From assembly GCA_029941905.1 (NCBI GenBank), contig JAPYTQ010000030.1, positions 1 to 64,000 on the forward strand: a stretch of DNA of 64,000 nucleotides, read 5' to 3'. Of this stretch, positions 7,786-17,080 are shown piece by piece (positions within the stretch are counted from its first letter, which is position 1; each line of letters begins with the position of its first letter). Below the pieces are notes generated by a model that was not told where the DNA came from, did no database searches, and was given only the letters and a program-made list of their open reading frames with translations. Origin of the DNA: JAHRVQ01 sp029941905. GTDB taxonomy: Bacteria > Pseudomonadota > Gammaproteobacteria > Pseudomonadales > Azotimanducaceae. The translations under genes were made by a program, and so were the position numbers.

Positions 7786-8906
7786 GTGCTGGTAGTCCCA
7801 GCCCTACGGCTTCCTTTGCCCCTCGATTGCAACTTGTCGACTATCCAACCGGTTTTATACAAACCCAGGATTATCGTCAGGTAGGCAACATGCACCCACC
7901 ACCAACCCAGGGCGACAGGAATCTGACCCTTCTCGATCGCTGATCTCGATGCTGACAACAAAACAACATACAGAAAACACAAAATCATTCCCGGCAACAG
8001 GCGGGTGAACCTTCCTTGCCTTGCGCTGACTTTGCTCAGGGGTATGGCCATCAGGGCAATAATCGGCACCATCAGGACCACTGACAGCCGCCACTGTAAT
8101 TCTGAGAGGTTCCTCGGTGTGAGGTCTTCAATTAAATCCACGGTAGGCACAGCCGAGCGTCGAAGCAGGCGTTTTTCAGCTTCCTCTTTTTCAACAAATT
8201 GTCCATATTCCTCATATTTAATGACCTGGTAATCTCGATCGCCCGGCTTGCCCTGGAAACGAGTGCCATTTTTCAAAACCAGAAAACGATTACCCTTGCC
8301 GTCCACGATGGTCTCACCCCGATCGGCTTTCACTGTAATCACATCCCTGGCATACAAGTCGTCTGGACCGAGCTCCTCATTGATAAACACTTCGATGAGT
8401 TCACGCTTGCTCTCCACCCGTTCTGCATAGGTCACCCGTTTACCTGAGTGCAGGGTTTGAAATCGACCCGCAGCGAGCACGTCAAATTCTGTCATGCTCC
8501 TTTGGTCAGTAAACAGGCGCTCAACCCGTTCTTCGCCAGAAGGTTTTAACCACAAGGACAAAGTGGCGGTTAAAACCATCACGGCCAGTGACAGGGACAA
8601 GGTGATGCCAATTATCCGCAGGGGACTGATACCACAGGCTTCCAGCACGACCATTTCACTGTCCGCATAGAACCGACCATAAGACATCATAATCGCGAGG
8701 AAGAAACTAATGGGGACGATTAATTCCAGAAAGCCGGGTAACCTGTAAGCCATGATCAGGAAGAGGATATCCTGGGTCAAATTACCCCTCGCAGCATCAT
8801 CCAGGTAGGCGCTAAAACGCCAGCCCATAGAAATGACCAGTACGACACTGGCAACCACTATCATGGCGACAAAGACTTCTTTTGCGAAATATCGATACAG
8901 GATCAA
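7782..8906 (-). CDS. lptF: LPS export ABC transporter permease LptF
   Basis: A 374-residue partner of LptG. It starts MILYRYFAKEVFVAMIVV, close to the usual MIIxRYLxKE opening of LptF. Three N-terminal membrane helices come first, with the cytoplasmic coupling segment ADSEMVVLEACGIS (about 80-93), then a periplasmic domain with the conserved ISQRSMTEFDVLA-like region, then three C-terminal helices (WRLSVVLMVPIIALMAIPLS). The C-terminal extension after the last helix (KTGWIVDKLQSRGKGSRRAG) is basic. It is divergent from pepA, as in E. coli and Pseudomonas. Confidence 0.93.
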   Translation of the reverse strand: MILYRYFAKEVFVAMIVVASVVLVISMGWRFSAYLDDAARGNLTQDILFLIMAYRLPGFLELIVPISFFLAIMMSYGRFYADSEMVVLEACGISPLRIIGITLSLSLAVMVLTATLSLWLKPSGEERVERLFTDQRSMTEFDVLAAGRFQTLHSGKRVTYAERVESKRELIEVFINEELGPDDLYARDVITVKADRGETIVDGKGNRFLVLKNGTRFQGKPGDRDYQVIKYEEYGQFVEKEEAEKRLLRRSAVPTVDLIEDLTPRNLSELQWRLSVVLMVPIIALMAIPLSKVSARQGRFTRLLPGMILCFLYVVLLSASRSAIEKGQIPVALGWWWVHVAYLTIILGLYKTGWIVDKLQSRGKGSRRAGTTST

Positions 8907-8999
8907 AACAAATTCAACAGATGTGTGCCGATAATGACCGGGCAGTTCATAAACGTTATATTATCCACTTCACTCAATAGTATGTCTTTAGGAGTTTGC

Positions 9000-10505
9000 A
9001 TGGAATTCGGGACCAAATTCGGCAATCCGGTAAAAACCCGCAGCCAGTGCGTCATGGTTGGAGTTTATGAGAATCACCTCCTGACTCCAATGGCAACATT
9101 GCTGGATAAAGCCAGTGGGGGCTACCTGAGAAAGGTGCTGAAACGCGGTGATATCAAGGGCAAGGTAGGGCAGTCTGCCCTGCTCCACGACGTCCCTGGT
9201 GTGAACGCTCCGCGTGTCCTGCTGATCGGCCTCGGGAATGTCGATAATGCAGATGAGTCTCTATATATTCAGATCGTTACCAGCGCGATTGCGGCCTTGA
9301 AGAAAATACCGGCAAAGCACACCTTATGCTGTATTTTGGAAGCCAAAGCTGGCGATAAGGACCTGATGTGGAAAACCCGACGCCTGGTGGAGCAATATTT
9401 TGCCGGTACCTACAGTTTCAACCAAATGCGCGGCAATCCCGGCGAATCCAGTTTGCAGCTTGAAACCATTGATCTGCAGTTAGTAGACAAGACCGATGCA
9501 GCCACGGTGCAACAGGCCATATTTGATGCGAAAGCGGTCGCCATTGGGGTCGCTACCGCCAAGGACCTGGGCAACACACCCAGCAATATATGTACTCCTA
9601 CTTATATAGCCGACGAGGCAAAAAAACTGGCGCAGACTTATGATTCCCTCACAACCAGGGTTCTCGACGAAAAGGAAATGGAGAAACTGGGCATGGGTTC
9701 CTTTCTATCCGTCGGTCACGGCAGTATTCAGCCCTCAAAGTTAATTGTCATCCAGCATAAGGGGGCGAAACCCAAAGATGCACCCCATGTTCTTGTCGGC
9801 AAGGGTATTACGTTTGATACCGGTGGTATCAGCCTCAAGCCCGCAGGTACCATGTACGAAATGATCTATGACATGTGCGGAGCAGCGAGTGTTTTTGGGG
9901 CAATGAAAACAGTTGCAGAACAACAGTTGCCAATTAATGTTGTAGGCGTTATTGCTGCTGCCGAGAATATGCCGTCTGACCGGGCTTCTCGCCCAGGTGA
10001 CATCGTTACCAGCATGTCCGGGCAAACAATCGAAATCCTCAACACTGACGCCGAGGGACGGCTGGTGCTTTGTGATGCACTGACCTATGTTGACAAATTC
10101 AATCCTGCCACCGTTATTGACGTTGCGACCTTAACAGGCGCATGTGTTATGGCGTTAGGCTCTCACGCCACGGCGCTCTACGCCAATGACGACACTCTGG
10201 CAGACAACATTAACCTTGCAGGCGAAAACACATTTGACAGGGTCTGGCGGATGCCACTTTGGGATGCGTACCAGACACAACTCAATAGCGCATTTGCCGA
10301 TATGGCTAATATCGGTGGACGAGAAGCCGGATCTGTCACCGCAGCCTGCTTTTTGTCCCGTTTCACCAAGAAATATCGCTGGGCTCACCTCGATATAGCA
10401 GGTACCGCCTATAAAGGTGGCGGTGTCCAGAAGGGTTCCACTGGGCGCCCTGTGACCTTGCTTACCCAATACCTGATGGATCGTGCGAACGAGCAAACAA
10501 GTTAG
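9000..10505 (+). CDS. pepA: Leucyl aminopeptidase PepA
   Basis: A 501-residue M17 family cytosolic aminopeptidase with two metal ions. The C-terminal catalytic domain carries VGKGITFDTGGISLKPA (metal-binding Lys and Asp) and the signature NTDAEGRLVL. The start at ATG 9000 is supported by AGGAG at 8990-8994; a longer reading frame upstream has no such site. PepA releases N-terminal residues from peptides, and in enterics it also binds DNA at cer/xer and carAB sites. It is followed by holC, the standard order. Confidence 0.95.
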   Translation: MEFGTKFGNPVKTRSQCVMVGVYENHLLTPMATLLDKASGGYLRKVLKRGDIKGKVGQSALLHDVPGVNAPRVLLIGLGNVDNADESLYIQIVTSAIAALKKIPAKHTLCCILEAKAGDKDLMWKTRRLVEQYFAGTYSFNQMRGNPGESSLQLETIDLQLVDKTDAATVQQAIFDAKAVAIGVATAKDLGNTPSNICTPTYIADEAKKLAQTYDSLTTRVLDEKEMEKLGMGSFLSVGHGSIQPSKLIVIQHKGAKPKDAPHVLVGKGITFDTGGISLKPAGTMYEMIYDMCGAASVFGAMKTVAEQQLPINVVGVIAAAENMPSDRASRPGDIVTSMSGQTIEILNTDAEGRLVLCDALTYVDKFNPATVIDVATLTGACVMALGSHATALYANDDTLADNINLAGENTFDRVWRMPLWDAYQTQLNSAFADMANIGGREAGSVTAACFLSRFTKKYRWAHLDIAGTAYKGGGVQKGSTGRPVTLLTQYLMDRANEQTS

Positions 10506-10644
10506 TTCTTGTCCGAAAATAGAATAGTGAGAGTTTTACCTCGGCGGCCCCTTCCTTCGGTATATGATTGATTTATATACGAACTTTATTAAGTAGGCTC
10601 ATGATTTACCAATAATTATGACTATATGGACAGGAACTAGCTAA

Positions 10645-11097
10645 ATGACAAGAATCGATTTTTATCAAATTGAGAGTAGAGAAGCGCCACTGGATTTTAC
10701 TTGCCGACTCATAGACAAGATCTACCATCGCGGCCATCGAATCCATATCCACACTAACGACATCAGCCAATCAGAAGAACTGGATGATCTTATCTGGTCT
10801 TTTCGGCCCGATCGGTTCATTCCGCATAGCATCTTTGTAAAACCAAGAGATGCAGGAACAAAAGATGAGGCCGAACAGCAGGATTTGGTCAAAATCTCTC
10901 ACGAAGCAGAACCGGATCACCAGGATGTATTGGTTAATATTTCCGGCACCGTGCCGGATTTTTTCAGCCGCTTTGATCGGGTTGCAGAAGTGGTACCGCT
11001 GGATGAAAATAGCCGTGAAACTGCCCGGGTTAACTTCAAGTTCTATAAAGACCGCGGTTACCCATTACGCTACCATGCGTTAAAACAACGCGCCTAA
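10645..11097 (+). CDS. holC: DNA polymerase III subunit chi
   Basis: A 150-residue HolC protein, the clamp-loader accessory subunit that links the polymerase to single-strand-binding protein. The family opening (ATG 10645, RIDFYQI) is followed by ACxLIDKIYHRGHRIHIHT-like and DDLIWSFRPDRFIPH segments; the last contains the conserved LWSFxxxxFIPH motif. The C-terminus ends FYKDRGYPLRYH. It lies between pepA and valS as in most gammaproteobacteria. The holC partner, a psi-like protein, appears at 55032-55739. Confidence 0.9.
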   Translation: MTRIDFYQIESREAPLDFTCRLIDKIYHRGHRIHIHTNDISQSEELDDLIWSFRPDRFIPHSIFVKPRDAGTKDEAEQQDLVKISHEAEPDHQDVLVNISGTVPDFFSRFDRVAEVVPLDENSRETARVNFKFYKDRGYPLRYHALKQRA

Positions 11098-11192
11098 AAA
11101 CACAATAACCAGCATGCACACCAGTACGCAGCCAAAGAAAACGTCCCCAGAGCGTACGAAAGAGCACGGCCAATGAACATGGAACTTACCTG

Positions 11193-11588
11193 GTGAAAGG
11201 TAAAGATACAGAACCGAATGCCGGTCGACCGGCTCAGATTCCGTTATTGGAAGATGTGGTTTTCCATACGAGCCTGCCGATCCCTGACCCACCGAGAAGG
11301 CGTCGCGCTAATGACCATGAGCGACAGATCGTTGCTCCCCAGATGCCAGATCTGTTCAGTGGATCACCCGAAACAGCCGGCATGAAGCCTCCAGCCAGTA
11401 CCGACCCAGCCCACCTCAACAGGAATGAATCTGATGAGGAAATTACTGAAGGAATCAAAGGTGAACTCAGGCAAAAAACTTCAACGATAATCGATTCTCT
11501 GGTTGATGAATACTCAACCGAAATCGTCCGCCGACTAAGGGATGAACTAACTTCACTGCTCGCAGACATGGAGAATAAAAAACCATAG
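11193..11588 (+). CDS. Hypothetical protein between holC and valS
   Basis: A 131-residue acidic, soluble protein from GTG 11193. The N-terminal half is proline-rich and probably disordered (LLEDVVFHTSLPIPDPPRRRR). The C-terminal half (about 90-128) is a predicted helix (ELRQKTSTIIDSLVDEYSTE). A protein with the same LEDVV start and a similar C-terminal helix occurs in this position in other gammaproteobacteria, so the gene is probably real. No function is known. Confidence 0.6.
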   Translation: MKGKDTEPNAGRPAQIPLLEDVVFHTSLPIPDPPRRRRANDHERQIVAPQMPDLFSGSPETAGMKPPASTDPAHLNRNESDEEITEGIKGELRQKTSTIIDSLVDEYSTEIVRRLRDELTSLLADMENKKP

Positions 11589-11713
11589 AAAACTGCGAGG
11601 TAGTGTAATGTCATGACGTCGTTGACCATTTGTGTATAATCCCGCTTCCGCTGACTACAGCGGAGAACGCCTGATAAGAATGATTTACGTTGTGAAGAGT
11701 GTGAAGCACGATA

Positions 11714-14485
11714 ATGAAGAAGTACCAACCACAGGAAATGGAGCAAAGCTGGTATCAAAAGTGGGAGGATGCCAACTATTTCGCCCCCTCAGGTAATGGT
11801 CAGCCCTTCTCCATCTCGATTCCACCTCCCAATGTTACCGGCACCCTGCATATGGGCCACGCCTTCCAGCACAGTCTGGTTGACTCACTGATTCGATATC
11901 GGCGAATGCAGGGGGACCAGACACTCTGGCAAATGGGCACGGACCATGCCGGAATATCAACTCAAATGCTGGTGACTGAGCAATTGGCAGCTGAGGGCAT
12001 TAAGCCCAGTGAGTTGGGTCGAGAGAAATTTCTCGACAAGGTCTGGGAATGGAAAGAAGAGTCTGGCGACACAATTACCAGGCAACTCCGGCGTCTGGGG
12101 GCATCCCTGCACTGGGAGACCGAGAGGTTCACCCTCGACGAAGGCATGTCCCGGGCCGTTCTGGAAGTTTTCGTCCGATTGCATGAAGAAGGATTGATCT
12201 ATCGCGGCAAGCGACTGGTCAACTGGGACCCGGTTCTGCACACCTCTATTTCTGATCTGGAAGTCGAATCAGAGGAAGAACCTGGGCACCTCTGGCACTT
12301 CAGATATCCACTGGCAGACAATCCAAACGAATTTATGGTGGTGGCGACGACCCGCCCGGAAACCATGCTTGGCGATACGGCAGTTGCGGTGCACCCTGAC
12401 GATGAACGTTACCAGCATCTTGTCGGCAAAGAAGTCCAATTACCACTGTGTGATCGCAGCATTACTATCATCGCCGACCATTATGTTGACAAGGACTTTG
12501 GTACTGGCTGCGTGAAAATTACACCGGCCCATGACTTCAATGACTACGATGTTGGCAGGCGCAACAACCTGGCGCTGATTAACATATTCGATGAAGATGC
12601 ATCACTCAATGACAATGCGCCTGAAAAATACCGCGGTCTGGACCGTTATGAAGCGAGAAAACTGATCGTTGCCGATCTTGATGCACTGGGTCTGGTTGAA
12701 AAAATCGAAGACCACAAGATGGTCGTACCCCGGGGGGAGAAATCCGGCGTCGTCGTCGAACCTTATTTAAGCGACCAGTGGTTCGTGAAGATCAAACCCC
12801 TGGCAGAACCGGCCATCAAAGCCGTCGAAAATGGCGATATTGAGTTTATTCCGAAAAATTACGAAAACACCTATTTTGCCTGGATGCGGGACATACAGGA
12901 CTGGTGTATTTCTCGACAACAGTGGTGGGGCCACAGAATTCCTGCCTGGTATGACGGCGAGGGTAATATATTTGTTGGCCGCAATGAAGCCGAAGTTCGT
13001 TTAAAACACCAGCTGCCTGATGATGTCACATTACGTCAAGACGAAGACGTGCTGGATACCTGGTTTTCTTCTGCGCTGTGGACATTCTCCACCCTGGGCT
13101 GGCCCGATAAAACTGCCGATCTGGAAACATTTCACTCAACGGACCTGCTGGTTACCGGCCACGACATCATCACCTTCTGGGTTTCCAGGATGATCATGAT
13201 GACGTTGAAATTCATGGATGAAGTGCCATTCAAAAAAATCTATGTTACTGGTCTCGTCACCGACGCCGACGGGAAAAAAATGTCCAAGTCAAAGGGCAAT
13301 GGATTGGATCCGTTAGACATTATTGACGGCATCTCGATTGACGATCTTGTGCGTAAACGCACGAGTAATATGCTGCAGCCAAAAATGGCGGAAAAAATCG
13401 AAAATGCAACCCGCAAAGAGTACCCCAATGGCATCGACAGTTATGGAACCGATGCACTTCGCTTCACGTTCTACTCAATCTCAACCCGAAGTCGAACCAT
13501 AAAGTTCGACTTGAATCGGGTCGAGGGTTACCAGCATTTTTGCAATAAACTCTGGAATGCCGCGAACTTTGTCTTTATGAACACACTTGAACACGCCGCT
13601 GCTACCGATTTTAACAACGGCGAAAAAGATTTTGGCGTAGTGGACAGGTGGATCACCTCAGAACTTCAAAAGACAATCAAATCGGTTGATCTCGCCATGC
13701 AAACCTATCGATTTGATCTGGCTGCCAAGGCAATCTACGAATTTATCTGGGATGAATTTTGTGACTGGTACCTGGAATTAAGTAAACCGATTCTTTATTC
13801 CCAAAGTACGTCAAAAGCCGAGTTGCGCGCAACCCGATATACCCTGATTGATACACTCGAGACTGTGCTGAGATTGGCGCATCCCTTTCTGCCATTTATC
13901 ACGGAAGAAATATGGCAGAAAATACCCGTTAACATTCGAACCGATGCTGAAACGATTATGTTGCAGCCCTTCCCTGTACCCAACAACGCCTTGATAGATT
14001 CCGCTGCTGAATCTGATGTTGGCTGGATCAAAGCGGTTGTTACTGTATTACGTAACATCCGTGGTGAAATGGACATCTCTTTTGGCAAGCCTATTCCTGT
14101 GCTGTTCTACAATGGAAACGAGACAGATAAGCGGCGCTTGGAAACCTACCGAACACTTCTGGAATCACTGGTTAAACCAGAACGAATGGAATGGTTAGCT
14201 GCAGGTGACGGGGCACCCGTCTCTGCAACAGGTCTGGTAGGTGACATGCAAGTGCTAGTACCCATGAGTGGCTTGATAGACAAGGATGCTGAAATTGCCA
14301 GGTTGGACAAGGAGATTGATCGCAAGCAAAAAGACATCGCAAGAACGGAAGCGAAACTCAGCAACCCCAATTTTGTTGAAAAGGCACCGACCGAAGTTGT
14401 TCAAAAAGAGAAAGATAAACTCGCCGATCTAGCCTCTGCCTGTGAACAGCTCGAAGAACAGAAAAAACGGCTGGGAAATATCTAA
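11714..14485 (+). CDS. valS: Valyl-tRNA synthetase
   Basis: A 923-residue class I aminoacyl-tRNA synthetase. The HIGH motif is HMGH in TGTLHMGHAFQHSLVD (about 45), and the editing (CP1) domain spans about 190-345, with TTRPETMLGDTAVAVHP and GTGCVKITPAHDFNDYDVG. The KMSKS motif is in DGKKMSKSKGNGLDP (about 520), the anticodon-binding helical domain covers about 640-800, and a C-terminal coiled coil (DKDAEIARLDKEIDRKQKDI) covers about 850-920. The length is normal for the long bacterial form. No T-box or other leader is apparent. Confidence 0.96.
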   Translation: MKKYQPQEMEQSWYQKWEDANYFAPSGNGQPFSISIPPPNVTGTLHMGHAFQHSLVDSLIRYRRMQGDQTLWQMGTDHAGISTQMLVTEQLAAEGIKPSELGREKFLDKVWEWKEESGDTITRQLRRLGASLHWETERFTLDEGMSRAVLEVFVRLHEEGLIYRGKRLVNWDPVLHTSISDLEVESEEEPGHLWHFRYPLADNPNEFMVVATTRPETMLGDTAVAVHPDDERYQHLVGKEVQLPLCDRSITIIADHYVDKDFGTGCVKITPAHDFNDYDVGRRNNLALINIFDEDASLNDNAPEKYRGLDRYEARKLIVADLDALGLVEKIEDHKMVVPRGEKSGVVVEPYLSDQWFVKIKPLAEPAIKAVENGDIEFIPKNYENTYFAWMRDIQDWCISRQQWWGHRIPAWYDGEGNIFVGRNEAEVRLKHQLPDDVTLRQDEDVLDTWFSSALWTFSTLGWPDKTADLETFHSTDLLVTGHDIITFWVSRMIMMTLKFMDEVPFKKIYVTGLVTDADGKKMSKSKGNGLDPLDIIDGISIDDLVRKRTSNMLQPKMAEKIENATRKEYPNGIDSYGTDALRFTFYSISTRSRTIKFDLNRVEGYQHFCNKLWNAANFVFMNTLEHAAATDFNNGEKDFGVVDRWITSELQKTIKSVDLAMQTYRFDLAAKAIYEFIWDEFCDWYLELSKPILYSQSTSKAELRATRYTLIDTLETVLRLAHPFLPFITEEIWQKIPVNIRTDAETIMLQPFPVPNNALIDSAAESDVGWIKAVVTVLRNIRGEMDISFGKPIPVLFYNGNETDKRRLETYRTLLESLVKPERMEWLAAGDGAPVSATGLVGDMQVLVPMSGLIDKDAEIARLDKEIDRKQKDIARTEAKLSNPNFVEKAPTEVVQKEKDKLADLASACEQLEEQKKRLGNI

Positions 14486-14714
14486 GTGCTCGTTTGCAGG
14501 TAAGCAACCTTGTGCAGATAACATTGCCAAGTGTTTGATAACTAAAGAACTCTTTCGCACCATTTCAGTACTGTTGTCAGCTTCAAAGATAGATTCATAC
14601 GCACAATTCCAAAATAATACTTGCACACCCCTTAGCCTTTCTGTATTAATCGGATGCTTCTCGATCTCGACGTCGCAGAATGTGTTGCAATAAAAAGAAA
14701 AGAGGTAGTTGGCT
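14486..14714 (+). other. Leader region of the cold-shock gene
   Basis: This 229-base stretch between valS and the cold-shock gene holds no convincing ORF. It is AT-rich in its last 100 bases and ends with AAAAGAGGTAG, a good ribosome-binding site for the next gene. Cold-shock mRNAs often have long 5' leaders whose folding controls translation. That is only a possibility here; no cold-box consensus was identified. Confidence 0.35.
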
Positions 14715-14924
14715 ATGTCTGAACGACAGTCAGGAACCGTAAAATGGTTCAACGATGCCAAAGGATTTGGTTTTATCGAACGCGAAGCTGGGGATGATGT
14801 ATTTGTTCATTTCCGTTCGATTCGTGGTGAAGGGTACCGAACACTCAAACAAGGCGCTCGAGTAGAGTTCGATATTTCTGAAACAGAAAAAGGTTATCAA
14901 GCAGAGGATGTGGCAGAGGTTTAA
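14715..14924 (+). CDS. Cold-shock domain protein
   Basis: A 69-residue CspA-family single-stranded nucleic-acid-binding protein. RNP1 (KGFGFIE) and RNP2 (DVFVHFRSI) are both intact, after the typical start GTVKWFNDAKGFGF. The ATG at 14715 follows AGAGGT by a normal distance. The FRSI-RGEGYRTLKQG segment is like CspD/CapB-type proteins of Pseudomonas and relatives. Which member of the family it is cannot be told from sequence alone. Confidence 0.93.
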   Translation: MSERQSGTVKWFNDAKGFGFIEREAGDDVFVHFRSIRGEGYRTLKQGARVEFDISETEKGYQAEDVAEV

Positions 14925-14965
14925 CCCCACCCAATAAGCTTAATTCGGGTTCACTCAGCTAAACT

Positions 14966-14996
14966 AATAAAAGTAGCATGTTTAAATTATGCTACT
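14966..14996 (-). terminator. Terminator of the quinone oxidoreductase gene
   Basis: On the minus strand, AGTAGCAT and ATGCTACT (plus-strand arms 14972-14979 and 14989-14996) form an 8-bp stem with a 9-base loop, followed by a T-rich run (TTTTATT). The stem includes the last codons and the stop of the quinone oxidoreductase gene. It may also act as an end point for the convergent cold-shock gene. Confidence 0.6.
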
Positions 14997-15958
14997 GACA
15001 GTACCACTTTGCCTATTGTTTTGTCAGAGGCAATAAGGTCGAAGGCTTGACTGGCTTCCTGAATCGGAAACACCGTATCTACAATCGGCTTGATTTCACC
15101 TGATTCAATCCTGGGCCAGACTAGTTCAGCGAGCTGGCTCATTATCCGAGCCTTTTCTGCCAACGGTCTCGCCCTGAGCGTCGAACCAATGACCCGCGCC
15201 CGTTTCATCATCAATACTGCCAGGTCAACTTCTGTTTTATTCCCTCCCATCAGGCCAATCAGTACCAGGCGACCATTCAGCCCCAATAGCGCGAGATTGT
15301 CTTCAAGATAAGCACCACCAACGGGATCAAGAATGACGTCTACGCCGGATTCCCCGGCAAATGCTCTTGCCTTTTCGGCAAATGACTCGTCATGCCGATT
15401 GCTACCCGCTTCAGCCCCTAGATCAATACAGGCAGCCAGCTTGTCTTCACTGCCGACGGTGACAAAGCAGGGGCTGCCGAATGAACGGCACAATTGTATC
15501 GCGGCGGTGCCAACGCCACTTGCCCCGGCGTGCAGAATTACTTTTTCACCAGGTTGTAAACCAGCCTCGATAAACAGGTTCAACCAGGCAGTCGCATAAA
15601 CTTCCGGCAGGCAAGCGCCATGAACCATGGACAGACCGCGGGGAATTTTAACCACACTTGTCGCTGCTACATTGACGTATTCAGCATATCCCCCACCACC
15701 CAGCAATGCACAGACTCTATCACCAACCTGCCAACCATCAACATCGTTAGCAACAGCCGCAATTTCTCCGGCACATTCAAGCCCCATGATGGTACTCGCA
15801 CCGGGCGGCGGCGGGTAAAAACCACGACGCTGCATAAGGTCAGCGCGGTTTATTGCCGTTGCATGGATCTTTATCAGCACCTCGCCACTTTTTGCTTCGG
15901 GGGTGCCGGTTTCATCCCAATGCAGTTCACTTTCACTGTCTACACGTATGGCTTTCAT
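14987..15958 (-). CDS. NAD(P)H quinone oxidoreductase (PIG3/QOR-type MDR)
   Basis: A 323-residue zinc-free medium-chain dehydrogenase/reductase. The N-terminal catalytic domain has NRADLMQRRGFYPPPPGAS (typical of the TP53I3/PIG3 group) and MGLECAGEI. The Rossmann domain has the nucleotide motif HAGASGVGTAAIQL (about 145-158). The start ATGAAAGC at 15958 is preferred because TTGGAG precedes it; a longer frame begins at 15970. These enzymes reduce quinones or enones with NAD(P)H. It is monocistronic by appearance; slyX and the his genes lie upstream on the same strand. Confidence 0.88.
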   Translation of the reverse strand: MKAIRVDSESELHWDETGTPEAKSGEVLIKIHATAINRADLMQRRGFYPPPPGASTIMGLECAGEIAAVANDVDGWQVGDRVCALLGGGGYAEYVNVAATSVVKIPRGLSMVHGACLPEVYATAWLNLFIEAGLQPGEKVILHAGASGVGTAAIQLCRSFGSPCFVTVGSEDKLAACIDLGAEAGSNRHDESFAEKARAFAGESGVDVILDPVGGAYLEDNLALLGLNGRLVLIGLMGGNKTEVDLAVLMMKRARVIGSTLRARPLAEKARIMSQLAELVWPRIESGEIKPIVDTVFPIQEASQAFDLIASDKTIGKVVLSVA

Positions 15959-16018
15959 TAACATCTCCAACTTTTTTGTTGTATTTGTAGTTAATTATTC
16001 GGCTGACCCGGATTAAGA

Positions 16019-16225
16019 CTAATAGTGAGGTGGTGGCGGTTCCGGCGCTTGCTGATCTGGCATCTGACCCTCCATCGCCTCAATCTGGCTGTTGGCATAT
16101 TTTAGTTGAACCTTGATATCAAGTATCTGTTTCTGCTGTTCCGCCAGAGCATCATCCAGTTTCTGGATCATGTCTTCCTGAAACGCCAGCTGTGTCTCCA
16201 AAGTTACAAACCTGTCTTCACTCAT
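16019..16225 (-). CDS. slyX: SlyX family protein
   Basis: A 68-residue protein dominated by a coiled coil (FQEDMIQKLDDALAEQQKQI) and ending in the proline-rich tail EPPPPHY, both hallmarks of SlyX. The molecular role of SlyX is not known. The family is common in gammaproteobacteria. Confidence 0.88.
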   Translation of the reverse strand: MSEDRFVTLETQLAFQEDMIQKLDDALAEQQKQILDIKVQLKYANSQIEAMEGQMPDQQAPEPPPPHY

Positions 16226-16300
16226 GATGGCATTCTCGACTGTTTTTTCTACACAAACACATAACGAATCTCGGAGGTTCCGAAGGGAAACCTAGGGTAC

Positions 16301-17080
16301 CTAGTAGCTCAATCGAACCTTGACGCCCTTTGCATCCAGCCATTGCTTCAGACCACTGACGGTATATTCACCAAAGTGAACCATCGAGGCAATTAACGCC
16401 GCATCAGCTTTGCCTTCCGTCAAGACTTCAAGAAGATGCTCAGGTTTGCCAGCGCCGCCAGATGCAATCACCGGAATCGATACCGCCTCGGCAATCATTC
16501 GAGTCAGATTGATCTCATAACCTTCCCTGGTCCCGTCGGCATCAATAGAATTGATCACCAGTTCGCCAGCACCCAGTTCCTCCCCCTGCAAAGCCCAGGT
16601 TAATGCATCAACGCCCATGGGTTTTCTGCCTCCGTTGATGACAACTTCATACCCGCTGGGCAACTCCCGGCACTGTTCGACTTTCAGAATGTCCATGGAC
16701 AGAACAACATTCTGATTGCCGATAGCGTGTGCGCATTCAGCAATTAACGCTGGACGCTGAACCGCTGCCGAGTTGACATTTATTTTTTCGGCACCCGCCC
16801 AGAGCAGCTTTTTAGCATCTTCCACCGTTCGAATACCACCACCGACCGATAACGGGATATAGACCTGCTCGGCCACCGCTTCCACAACATTCAACATGAT
16901 ATCGCGTTGATCACTCGACGCTGTGATGTCATAAAAAACGAGTTCGTCGAGGCCGTCTTCATAATATTCCCGCGCCTTTTCGACAGGATCGCCAATATCC
17001 CTGGTATCAACGAATTTGACACTTTTCGCCAGCTTTCCATTCCTGACATCCAGGCATGAAATAATGCGCTTACTCAACAT
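16301..17080 (-). CDS. hisF: Imidazole glycerol phosphate synthase subunit HisF
   Basis: A 259-residue TIM-barrel cyclase subunit. It starts MLSKRIISCLDV at 17080, overlapping the end of hisH by seven bases, with a GGAGGAG site inside hisH. The first catalytic Asp is in CLDV (residue 11), the second in LSMDI (about 130), and phosphate-binding glycines are in SVGGGIR and ASGGAG. With HisH it converts PRFAR and glutamine-derived ammonia into imidazole glycerol phosphate and AICAR. The segment GRKPMGVDALTW followed by NSIDADGTREGYE differs from the usual gammaproteobacterial form (LLTSMDxDG), so the pair may belong to a different lineage of IGP synthase. No other his genes are nearby. Confidence 0.9.
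   Translation of the reverse strand: MLSKRIISCLDVRNGKLAKSVKFVDTRDIGDPVEKAREYYEDGLDELVFYDITASSDQRDIMLNVVEAVAEQVYIPLSVGGGIRTVEDAKKLLWAGAEKINVNSAAVQRPALIAECAHAIGNQNVVLSMDILKVEQCRELPSGYEVVINGGRKPMGVDALTWALQGEELGAGELVINSIDADGTREGYEINLTRMIAEAVSIPVIASGGAGKPEHLLEVLTEGKADAALIASMVHFGEYTVSGLKQWLDAKGVKVRLSY

Noticed and set aside
10555..10590. Imperfect dyad between pepA and holC (TTCGGTATAT/ATATACGAA)
   Set aside because: Contains a bulge and lies in an AT-rich stretch; no independent support for an operator.
11234..11758. 174-residue minus-strand ORF between holC and valS
   Set aside because: Serine-rich antisense of the hypothetical gene at 11193 and of the valS start; no recognisable domain.
16280..16310. 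Hairpin near the end of hisF (CCTAGGGTACCTAG)
   Set aside because: It is mainly a short direct repeat of CCTAG with a weak fold; not enough for a terminator call.
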